Shown piece after piece: positions 24,855 to 31,149 of a stretch of DNA of 31,149 nucleotides. Both the position numbers and the translations under genes were made by a program. The stretch is from a virus. Position 1 is the stretch's first letter. Each line of letters begins with the position of its first letter. The stretch is taken from positions 1 through 31,149 of the IMG/VR virus record IMGVR_UViG_3300017763_000107. One strand, 5' to 3'. The notes beneath the pieces are model-generated. The model was not told the origin of the DNA. It was given only the letters and a program-made list of their open reading frames with translations, and made no database searches.

Positions 24855-25184
24855 ATGATAAGTAAATTAGCTTTAATAGATGTTTCAGCAGATAACAATG
24901 ACAGCTTAGGTGTACAAACAGAGGGAATGCTTCTCTGTGGTGTACAGTTTCCTGCAGCTATGACAGGTTCTGCCATTACATTTGATTTTTCAATGGACAA
25001 TACTACATGGATGGACGTAAAAGAAACAGATGGTACTGAAGTAAGTTACACTGTTTCAGTAGGAGATGTAGTAAGAGTAGACCCTAGTGGCTGGGCTTTT
25101 GCTAGCAATGGATACATTAGAGTTACATCTAATGGTACCGAAGCAGCAGATAGAGAAATAGTATTACACTTTAGACACAGTTAG
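24855..25184 (+). CDS. Capsid decoration-like β-sandwich protein
   Basis: A 109-residue all-β protein with a pattern common to small virion proteins encoded next to the capsid gene: VQFPAAMTGSAITFDFSMD, then TWMDVKETDGTEVSYTVSVG, VRVDPSGWAFASNGYIRV, and a final EIVLHFR strand. Members of this group are thought to decorate the head surface or to sit at the head-tail vertex; which applies here is not visible. AAGGA (24846-24850) lies four bases before the ATG. The stop codon overlaps the ribosome binding site of the next gene. Confidence 0.65.
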   Translation: MISKLALIDVSADNNDSLGVQTEGMLLCGVQFPAAMTGSAITFDFSMDNTTWMDVKETDGTEVSYTVSVGDVVRVDPSGWAFASNGYIRVTSNGTEAADREIVLHFRHS

Positions 25185-25193
25185 GAGATACTT

Positions 25194-25379
25194 ATGAGTA
25201 TGCTCTTAATATTAAAAGAGGGAAGAAATCTTAATATAGAAAGTATTCCTGACCAACCATTAGAACCTTCGTTCCCTATTGTTAATGCAAACAATACAGC
25301 CAATGATGGGTGGTTTGCATTTGGTAATTTTGGTGAAGCAATCTTTGCTACATCATTAGTTGAAGAAGGAGCAGCCTAA
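25194..25379 (+). CDS. 61-residue protein, unknown
   Basis: A short acidic protein with a strong AGGAGA (25183-25188) five bases before ATG 25194, and a stop that overlaps the next ATG (TAATG). The centre contains NANNTANDGWFAFGNFGEA, Gly/Asn/aromatic-rich, likely a β-turn region. Good translation signals argue that it is real. Position between decoration and adaptor genes suggests a minor head-completion component, unproven. Confidence 0.6.
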   Translation: MSMLLILKEGRNLNIESIPDQPLEPSFPIVNANNTANDGWFAFGNFGEAIFATSLVEEGAA

Positions 25380-26371
25380 TGAGTCAAAAAATAAGTGACT
25401 TAGTAAATAGAGTCTATAGGGAATACTTAGAACCTATGGATGATTTACAATCTTACACAACATTAAAGACTGAGGTTAATGCATCAGTAACTGAAATAAT
25501 TTTTGATGGAGATTTGTTAACACAAGAAGAAGAAGATGCAATGGATGCAGGAACTATCATTGAGTGTGAACAAGAATTAATGAGGTGTAAATCTTTAGAC
25601 ACAGTAAACAATACTGTCACTGTTGCTAGAGGAGTATTAGGTACAACAGCAGCAGTACATCTTGTAGATAAAGTAATTAAAATTGCTCCTGTGTTTCCAC
25701 GTAAGAATGTTTTTGATGCAGTGTGTGACCAAATTAAAAATTTGTATCCAACTTTATTTGCAGTAGAAACTAAATCAATAGTAGCTAAGGTAGGTTACGT
25801 GCCTCTTAGTGGTTCTACTGATAATCATTTGATAGCACCAATTAAATCTATATCACAAAACACAAATTTTTCTGCAGGCTCAGATGAAACAGGTACAGTA
25901 TTTGCTGGTGTTTCATGTGAGTTAATAGATTTACCAAATCCTTTTACATACACAGATGATGACGGTGCTTCTCAAACAATTACTTATAGTAACAATGGTC
26001 CTGATAATGTTAAAGCAGTTCAGTTTTACAGTGTTGCTTCAGGTCATACTGTATTTGTTACATTTAAAAAGAAGTTTGTAACTCCTACACAAGAAGATGA
26101 TACTCTATCTACAGTAGGTTTAGAGGACGAGTACGAACCTATTATTATGACAGGAGTAGCAGCTCAACTAATATCAGGTAGAGATATACCAACAGCTACA
26201 GCAGACTATATAACAGACCAAATGAGTGTAAATACATTTCCTGTTAACTCTGCATCAACAATAAGAAACTCTTTACTCCAATACCAAACTGCTTTGATAA
26301 CACAAGCACGAAAGGATTTAAGAGCTAGGTACCCTGAACCAGTAACTATTAATAAGATAGCATACAGTTAA
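25379..26371 (+). CDS. Head-tail connector / adaptor protein
   Basis: A 330-residue protein that follows the head genes and precedes the β-propeller tail gene, the usual place of the adaptor that rings the portal. It combines an N-terminal helix (SDLVNRVYREYLEPMDDL), a β-rich middle with TVARGVLGTTAAVHL (near 82-96) reminiscent of the folded barrel in phage tail proteins, and a helical C-terminus (NSLLQYQTALITQARKDLR). AAGGA (25366-25370) lies eight bases upstream of the ATG. It overlaps the next gene by one base. Its specific family was not established; the role is from position and overall architecture. Confidence 0.6.
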   Translation: MSQKISDLVNRVYREYLEPMDDLQSYTTLKTEVNASVTEIIFDGDLLTQEEEDAMDAGTIIECEQELMRCKSLDTVNNTVTVARGVLGTTAAVHLVDKVIKIAPVFPRKNVFDAVCDQIKNLYPTLFAVETKSIVAKVGYVPLSGSTDNHLIAPIKSISQNTNFSAGSDETGTVFAGVSCELIDLPNPFTYTDDDGASQTITYSNNGPDNVKAVQFYSVASGHTVFVTFKKKFVTPTQEDDTLSTVGLEDEYEPIIMTGVAAQLISGRDIPTATADYITDQMSVNTFPVNSASTIRNSLLQYQTALITQARKDLRARYPEPVTINKIAYS

Positions 26372-28293
26372 TGCCTAGACTTACTACGCAAGCAGAAGAA
26401 ACTAACCCTAAAAGAAAAGGTTATGACTTTCGTATAGACAATCAATTATATAGAAGTGCTATAGGTAGTGGTAGGGAGATGACTATACAGTCATCAGAAG
26501 TCCAAGATGCTGGAGTTAATGTCAGACAAAACCCTGAAGACTTTACATCTAACTTAGGACGTATATATTCTAGGAATGATTTTAGTGGTGGTTCTAATTT
26601 AGACTCAGCACATAAGGCTAATGGTAAACCAGATGATGTAAGAAGATTCTGGGATAGCCAAGGTGTAGATGTTTTTAATACAGACTTAGGTAAGGGATAC
26701 AACGTACAGTTACTACACACTACAGAAAAAGGTCAAGCATTATCTTCTGCTGTAAATCATATGACAGTAGTAGGCACAAGGATATATGTATCTGATGATG
26801 AAACATTATACAAGTCAGATGATGGTGGTAATACATGGGGTACAGTGACTGAAGGTTTAACCGCAGGTTATCAAATAAAAGGTTTAGCTACACATGGTGA
26901 CTTACTTTATATAACAGCTAACAATGGTTCAGCAGGTGAAATAGAAACACTGACAAGTGGTGGCACCTCTACTCAGAAAATGTCTGCTGCTATTTATGAT
27001 AAAATATTTTCAGTAAAAGGTCAGTTCTTAGTTACTATAGGGAGTTCAATACATTCTTATGATGGAGCTACAACTGTTGGCTCTGCAATAATAACATTGC
27101 CTTCAGGACAAAGCTTTACAGATGTAACAGATGCAGGAGCTGTAGTATTAGCAACTGCTACTGATGGTAGAATCTATTCAATCAAAGATGTTGCTGGAAC
27201 ATTTACTGCTAAGGGGCAGACAGAAATATCAGGAGAGCAACCTACTTGCATAGTAGAGTCACAGGGTATAGTCTTTTATGGAACTAAAGAAGTACAGACA
27301 GGTACTAAAGTCATAGGAAGATTATACCGTGCAACTCTAACAGTCGCAGATGATTTATATATCTTGACACAAAATCAATTAATAAAACAATGGGACGTAG
27401 ACAGTCAAGATAATTCACCTAACGCTTTGTTTACTACTAGGGATAGTGTTTACATAGGTGTAAAAGAAACAGGTAGTACAAGTTTTCTATGGAGATATTA
27501 TCTACCTACATCAGGTATAGCTAGGTATTATAAAGCTAGTGCAGGTGGAGCTGTACATAATATAGTAAGTCTTAATGAAAAGTTTTTGTTCACTGTAAGT
27601 TCAGATGGTGTATATAACCAAACATCTATATATGAACAGGAAGGTTTTCTTATAGCACCCCCTGCAGATTTCTTCACTGCGGAAAATAAACAGTTTGTAG
27701 AAGCAAGTCTTGAGGTGGAAGCGTTATCAGATAGCAATACTGTAGAATTACATTTATCAAATAAGTACGAATCTATTAACGATAGTACTGATAGTACTTG
27801 GGATTTAGAAGTTAACGTCTTATCAGGAGTAGGTGAAGAAGCAGTACAGCTACAAAGGGTAGCAAGATATGTTGTAGCAAAAGTTGTTTTAAAATCTCCT
27901 AATCAAATTAACTCTCCTAAGTTTAAAGCATTTAAAGTAAGAGCATTAGCAAGACCAGAGCTTATAGTTATACAGATACCAGTAAACATATCTGATAGAG
28001 TAGAGAGACCATACAGAAAACCAATCCTTGTAAAAAATTTAGGTGAAACTATTTATCAATCTTTAAAAGAAAAAGAAGGAGCTGCTATAACTTTAGAAAT
28101 ATATGACCCTGCTGAGATAGTTAGAGGTGTTGTAGAAAAGATAAGCTACCCAATACAAAGTAATCCAAATGTTGGCAGCGTCACACAATATGCTATACTA
28201 ACTGTCAGAGGTACAAGACAAGAGACCTTTAGCCAAGTAACATCAGGTGATGTACTTGGTATAAATGGTTTTGGAATAATGAGATTTGGATAA
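26371..28293 (+). CDS. β-propeller tail (nozzle-like) protein
   Basis: A 640-residue protein. After about 120 residues a series of β-repeats begins: MTVVGTRIYVSDDETLYKSD, then an Asp-box SDDGGNTW (149-156), then LATHGDLLYITANNG and further blade-like repeats with alternating hydrophobics and Gly (SVKGQFLVTIGSSIHSYDG), up to about residue 430. The last 200 residues form a separate β-rich domain (RPELIVIQIPVNISDR, YAILTVRGTR). Propeller proteins of this size next to the adaptor form the tail nozzle or stabilisation ring of short-tailed phages. A glycan-binding role is possible because Asp boxes occur in sialidase-type propellers, but catalytic residues of sialidases are not evident. Confidence 0.65.
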   Translation: MPRLTTQAEETNPKRKGYDFRIDNQLYRSAIGSGREMTIQSSEVQDAGVNVRQNPEDFTSNLGRIYSRNDFSGGSNLDSAHKANGKPDDVRRFWDSQGVDVFNTDLGKGYNVQLLHTTEKGQALSSAVNHMTVVGTRIYVSDDETLYKSDDGGNTWGTVTEGLTAGYQIKGLATHGDLLYITANNGSAGEIETLTSGGTSTQKMSAAIYDKIFSVKGQFLVTIGSSIHSYDGATTVGSAIITLPSGQSFTDVTDAGAVVLATATDGRIYSIKDVAGTFTAKGQTEISGEQPTCIVESQGIVFYGTKEVQTGTKVIGRLYRATLTVADDLYILTQNQLIKQWDVDSQDNSPNALFTTRDSVYIGVKETGSTSFLWRYYLPTSGIARYYKASAGGAVHNIVSLNEKFLFTVSSDGVYNQTSIYEQEGFLIAPPADFFTAENKQFVEASLEVEALSDSNTVELHLSNKYESINDSTDSTWDLEVNVLSGVGEEAVQLQRVARYVVAKVVLKSPNQINSPKFKAFKVRALARPELIVIQIPVNISDRVERPYRKPILVKNLGETIYQSLKEKEGAAITLEIYDPAEIVRGVVEKISYPIQSNPNVGSVTQYAILTVRGTRQETFSQVTSGDVLGINGFGIMRFG

Positions 28294-28317
28294 AAAAATA
28301 GTATATAATGGAGAAGA

Positions 28318-29211
28318 ATGACAGCACAAGAATCTAATATAGTAAACGCTTTTGAAACTACGTTAGCTGCACAGTTAGCTAGTGGTGGTACATCAATGAA
28401 TTTAGCTGCAGACCCAGGTGTAGATAGTCCTGCGTATTTTGTTATAGACCCTGATAATGACAGTAACAGAGAAATAGTTTTATGGGCTTCAGGTACAGAC
28501 CACTCCGCTGCTACAATAACAAGAGATTTAGATAGTAAGCATGGTACTGACCCAACACACGCATCAGGAACAAAAGTAAGACTTGCAGTAGTTAAACAAC
28601 ATTTTGAAGATATACATGACAGAGTTAATGACATAGCTTTGACAGGTGATGTTACAGGTACATTAGCTTCAGCTACACAAGATGTAGCTACAACAATAGC
28701 TGCAGGTGCAGTAGACTTCGCTATGATTAATCAAGGAGATTTGATTACACAAGCAGAAAGTATTACATCAAATGATAGTGATACAAAGATACCTACAGCA
28801 GCAGCAGTTAAGAACTATGCAGATGCAGAAGCTGCAACATTAACTAATAAAGTATTACAAGATTATAATGAAACAACAGCAACTATTACATCAGCAGTAG
28901 ATATGGCTATAGATTTAGCAAATGGTAATACAGGTACAGTAACATTAGGACACAATGTTGATGACTTACATTTTACAAATGTACCTACATCAGGAGTAAC
29001 AACATTTACTTTAGTAGTAACACAAGATGGTACAGGTTCAAGAACAATGGACATAGATGCAGTAAGTGTTAATGGTGGTGGTGATGTCACTGCTAAAACT
29101 GTCGGTGGTGCAGGACTAACACTATCAACAGCAGCAGCATCTATAGACATACTTACATTTGTATTTGTAGGTACAACACCATTTTTATTTAGTCAACTAG
29201 CTTTCGCATAA
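28318..29211 (+). CDS. Tail fibre / appendage protein
   Basis: 297 residues with GGAGAAG (28310-28316) just ahead of ATG 28318 and a TATAAT word at 28304-28309. The N-terminal 100 residues (VIDPDNDSNREIVLW, ITRDLDSKHGT) look like a particle-attachment domain seen in phage fibres. A linker with ALTGDVTGTL and KIPTAAAVKNYAD (a motif common in phage fibres) follows. The C-terminal domain is all-β, Thr/Gly-rich (GNTGTVTLGHNVDDLHFTN, FTLVVTQDGTGSRTM). It precedes three further fibre-like genes and may anchor them. Confidence 0.7.
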   Translation: MTAQESNIVNAFETTLAAQLASGGTSMNLAADPGVDSPAYFVIDPDNDSNREIVLWASGTDHSAATITRDLDSKHGTDPTHASGTKVRLAVVKQHFEDIHDRVNDIALTGDVTGTLASATQDVATTIAAGAVDFAMINQGDLITQAESITSNDSDTKIPTAAAVKNYADAEAATLTNKVLQDYNETTATITSAVDMAIDLANGNTGTVTLGHNVDDLHFTNVPTSGVTTFTLVVTQDGTGSRTMDIDAVSVNGGGDVTAKTVGGAGLTLSTAAASIDILTFVFVGTTPFLFSQLAFA

Positions 29212-29783
29212 TGGCACCCCTAGGTGTAGCTAGAGCATTAATCACAGCAGGTGGTGCTGTTGAAACAATAGAACTTATTCAAACTCAAACAATAACTAGT
29301 AGTACTGCAGCAGTAGATTTTACAAATATCAAAGGTTCAGAATATAATGTGCATTATTTAACTGCACATAATATTAAACAAGCTGTTGATGACCAACAGT
29401 TTGCAATAAGAATGTCTGTTGGTGGTACATTTGATACAGACAATGATTATAAAAGAGCAATATTTACTTTGTCACATGATGGTGGTACTGATGACAGTAG
29501 AGATACAAACATAAATCAAATATTTTTTACTTTAAATCAAGGTAATGTAGGAGAAGAAAGAGGTCATGGCTACGCTTATTTTTATAATTTACACAACAGT
29601 GCTACAGTAAGTTTAGTAAACATATTCACTACAGGAGTAAATGTGAATGGTAAAGTAAAAACTAATTATGGTGGTGGTACTTATGACCAGACTGCAAGTG
29701 TAGATGGAATAAGAATTTGTATGTCTAATCCAGGTGCTCCTAATATTAGTAGTGGTGTGTTCTCTCTTTATGGGGTCAAATGA
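29211..29783 (+). CDS. Fibre-tip-like β protein, paralogue 1
   Basis: 190 residues, TAATG-coupled to the fibre gene. Predicted jelly-roll-like β-sandwich: opening IELIQTQTITSSTAAVDFTN then EYNVHYLTAHNI, and closing GIRICMSNPG...NISSGVFSLYGVK. The next gene shares both ends of this pattern, and the third more weakly, so the three appear to be tandem duplicates. Proteins of this type at the end of a tail operon are candidates for receptor binding. Assignment by pattern and position. Confidence 0.6.
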   Translation: MAPLGVARALITAGGAVETIELIQTQTITSSTAAVDFTNIKGSEYNVHYLTAHNIKQAVDDQQFAIRMSVGGTFDTDNDYKRAIFTLSHDGGTDDSRDTNINQIFFTLNQGNVGEERGHGYAYFYNLHNSATVSLVNIFTTGVNVNGKVKTNYGGGTYDQTASVDGIRICMSNPGAPNISSGVFSLYGVK

Positions 29784-30310
29784 GTAATTTAAAATTATTA
29801 AATACAACAACTATAAGCAGTTCAGTAGCTAATGTAGATGTTACAAATGTTTTTAGTGGTGACTATAGGATATATAAAATTATTTCAAATGGAATATCTA
29901 CTGCTAGTACAACTGCAACTGAAGTATATTTAAGATACATTAACGATAGTGATACTGTTGTTGAAGCAGATTACACTTATGCAGCTAAGTATATGCCTGC
30001 AGATGCATCGTTTTCAGAAATAAGAAATACTAATACAAGCGATACTACAAAAATACACTACGCATCAGGAACTGCAGACCAAGTACCTGAAGTAGCAGCA
30101 GGAGTTTTATATGTCTTTAATCCTTTTGAGGCGTGTTATACATATAATACAGGCGAACAAAGTTCACACTATTCTAATCCAAGATATTTAGCAACTAAAG
30201 GTTTTGGAAGTTTAGCGACTACAGCTTCAATTACAGGTTTTAGATTTATGTTCCCTAGTTCAAATGTATCTAGTGGAGAAATTAAAACTTATGGATTGCA
30301 GGTTGATTAG
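29780..30310 (+). CDS. Fibre-tip-like β protein, paralogue 2
   Basis: 176 residues, starting within the previous stop (ATGA). Opening LKLLNTTTISSSVANVDVTN and DYRIYKIISNGI, closing ITGFRFMFPSSNVSSGEIKTYGL, both alignable with paralogue 1 (SSG-x-x-x-x-YG near the C-terminus). The central part (aromatic- and Ser/Thr-rich, around VPEVAAGVLYVFNPFEACYT) differs strongly, as expected for diversified receptor-binding loops. Confidence 0.6.
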   Translation: MSNLKLLNTTTISSSVANVDVTNVFSGDYRIYKIISNGISTASTTATEVYLRYINDSDTVVEADYTYAAKYMPADASFSEIRNTNTSDTTKIHYASGTADQVPEVAAGVLYVFNPFEACYTYNTGEQSSHYSNPRYLATKGFGSLATTASITGFRFMFPSSNVSSGEIKTYGLQVD

Positions 30311-30829
30311 ATGCAATTAGAACAAATAAGTAAAATAGTAATTCCATCAGGTGGAGAAACAAGGTTTGCTACTTTAACAGGAATTGATTCTACAAATATT
30401 CATATATTGACTTTATCTAAAGTAACTGTTGGAGCTGCAGGTGGTGTAATTGATTTACAACCAACAACAGGTGGCTCTGCTGATACAACTAACAACATAA
30501 GTATTGCTTGGACTAAGATGAACTCAGGAGGTAGTTTTCAAAACTTTGGAAATGCTACACAAGATATAATGAGATTTACTGATGGTGCTCAAGAAGCACC
30601 ACATTCATGTAACTCTATAATGTTTCTGTATAATTGGTATGACTCTGACAGATATTCTTATTTCACACAAGACACTGTATATTCACATGGAACATTGTCA
30701 GGTTTTGTACACTCTGGAATTAAAAGTGAAACAACTTCACATGATGGAGTAGCAATAAATACTAACCAAACAGGTGGTGGTGGTTTTCAAGCAGATAGTA
30801 CATTCGTTTTATATAAAGTACTTAATTAA
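30311..30829 (+). CDS. Fibre-tip-like β protein, paralogue 3
   Basis: 172 residues; its ATG directly follows the previous stop. Opening LEQISKIVIPSGGETRFATL and HILTLSKVTVG, closing GGGFQADSTFVLYKVLN, match the start and end of the other two paralogues in position and β-strand rhythm but with lower identity. The middle is rich in Tyr, Ser, Asn and His (FLYNWYDSDRYSYFTQDT). No Shine-Dalgarno sequence is evident, consistent with coupled translation. A receptor-binding role is inferred from context. Confidence 0.55.
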   Translation: MQLEQISKIVIPSGGETRFATLTGIDSTNIHILTLSKVTVGAAGGVIDLQPTTGGSADTTNNISIAWTKMNSGGSFQNFGNATQDIMRFTDGAQEAPHSCNSIMFLYNWYDSDRYSYFTQDTVYSHGTLSGFVHSGIKSETTSHDGVAINTNQTGGGGFQADSTFVLYKVLN

Positions 30830-30857
30830 GTAAAGTATGCTAAGATAGGAGAATATT

Positions 30858-31149
30858 ATGGCAACAAAAGAAGAACTAACAACTGAAGCTACAGCAGAAA
30901 TAGAAGCTGCTAAACCTTTATACAAGCAAGTTAATAATGTTAGGTCAGAACTATCTGATGCTGATTATGCACAAGCTATAACAGATTCGGCTAACATCAA
31001 ATGGAATGCACAACAGTTTGGTTATATACAAGCTAGACAAGAAGCTTATGGTTCTATCGGCGACCAACTTGATATGCAATATAAAGATTTGGTAGATGGT
31101 ACAACTACATGGAAAGACCACATAGCTACAGTTAAATCAGACAATCCAA
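30858..31149 (+). CDS. SIGDQLD-motif phage protein, tail-assembly type (cut off by window end)
   Basis: Open reading frame from ATG 30858, preceded by TAGGAGA (30846-30852), and still open at base 31149 (97 complete codons). N-terminal acidic/Ala-rich helix, then YGSIGDQLDMQYKDLVDGTT followed by TWKDHIATVKSDNP. The SIGDQLD / W-x-x-x-I-x-x-V-K-x-x-x-P arrangement is a recurrent signature of small proteins encoded after phage fibre genes, some annotated as XkdW-like or tail fibre assembly proteins. The biochemical role is not established. The C-terminus lies outside the window. Confidence 0.7.
   Translation, partial: MATKEELTTEATAEIEAAKPLYKQVNNVRSELSDADYAQAITDSANIKWNAQQFGYIQARQEAYGSIGDQLDMQYKDLVDGTTTWKDHIATVKSDNP

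Noticed and set aside
26371-28293. Sialidase or other glycan-cleaving enzyme
   Set aside because: An Asp-box is present, but no set of catalytic Arg/Tyr/Glu residues is evident, and the position suits a structural propeller.
28146-28634. 162-residue minus-strand frame
   Set aside because: It overlaps the end of the propeller gene and the start of the fibre gene, both with good forward evidence. Hydrophobic Ser/Leu composition indicates a shadow frame.
1-31149. tRNA genes, CRISPR arrays, transposons, integrase or attachment sites
   Set aside because: I looked along both strands and saw no cloverleaf with a T-loop signature, no regularly spaced repeats, and no transposase or recombinase motifs.

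Overview
The window is one side of a tailed-phage genome: the packaging, capsid, ejection and tail module. All recognisable genes lie on the + strand, packed end to end with stop/start overlaps of a few bases. Composition is strongly AT-rich. The gene families (SU10-like major capsid protein, basic mini-proteins before terL, SLT-type lysozyme, β-sandwich fibre-tip proteins) resemble those of uncultured marine phages; this is an impression from family resemblance, and the host cannot be named. There is no tape measure, tail tube, sheath or baseplate gene, and there are two giant virion-type proteins, which suggests a short-tailed (podovirus-like) particle. No replication, integration, tRNA, CRISPR or transposon gene is present.

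Layout. 1-900: largely non-coding, with an imperfect inverted repeat around a G-rich loop, other short repeats, one possible 38-residue ORF, and an element that recurs before the scaffold gene. 901-2206: a PD-(D/E)XK nuclease and a run of very small genes, several of them extremely Lys/Arg-rich. 2200-6372: a large terminase with an unusual zinc-finger plus helix-turn-helix N-terminus, the portal, and two small unknowns. 6374-22992: 16.6 kb of probable ejection/internal-virion genes. These include a 2316-residue protein with an embedded SLOG-like (YpsA-related) domain, a 567-residue protein, an SLT-type lysozyme, and a 1514-residue protein with a GNAT domain and two ADP-ribosyltransferase-like regions. 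22993-24854: a promoter-like site, the second copy of the shared leader element, the scaffold, the SU10-like major capsid protein, and a terminator-like hairpin. 24855-31149: a capsid β-sandwich protein, head-tail adaptor, β-propeller nozzle-like protein, a fibre with a phage attachment-type N-terminus, three tandem paralogous fibre-tip-like proteins, and the start of a gene ending in the familiar SIGDQLD motif.

How the genes fit together. TerL and portal load DNA into a shell built by scaffold and capsid protein. The adaptor, nozzle and fibres form the short tail and the receptor-binding end. The block between portal and scaffold probably encodes proteins packaged in the head and ejected with the DNA. 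The lysozyme would open the cell wall, while the GNAT, ART-like and SLOG-like domains suggest that the two giants also act on host proteins or nucleotide metabolism on entry, in the manner described for phage 'polyvalent' proteins. That last step is inference from domain resemblance read by eye and is the most interesting hypothesis here.
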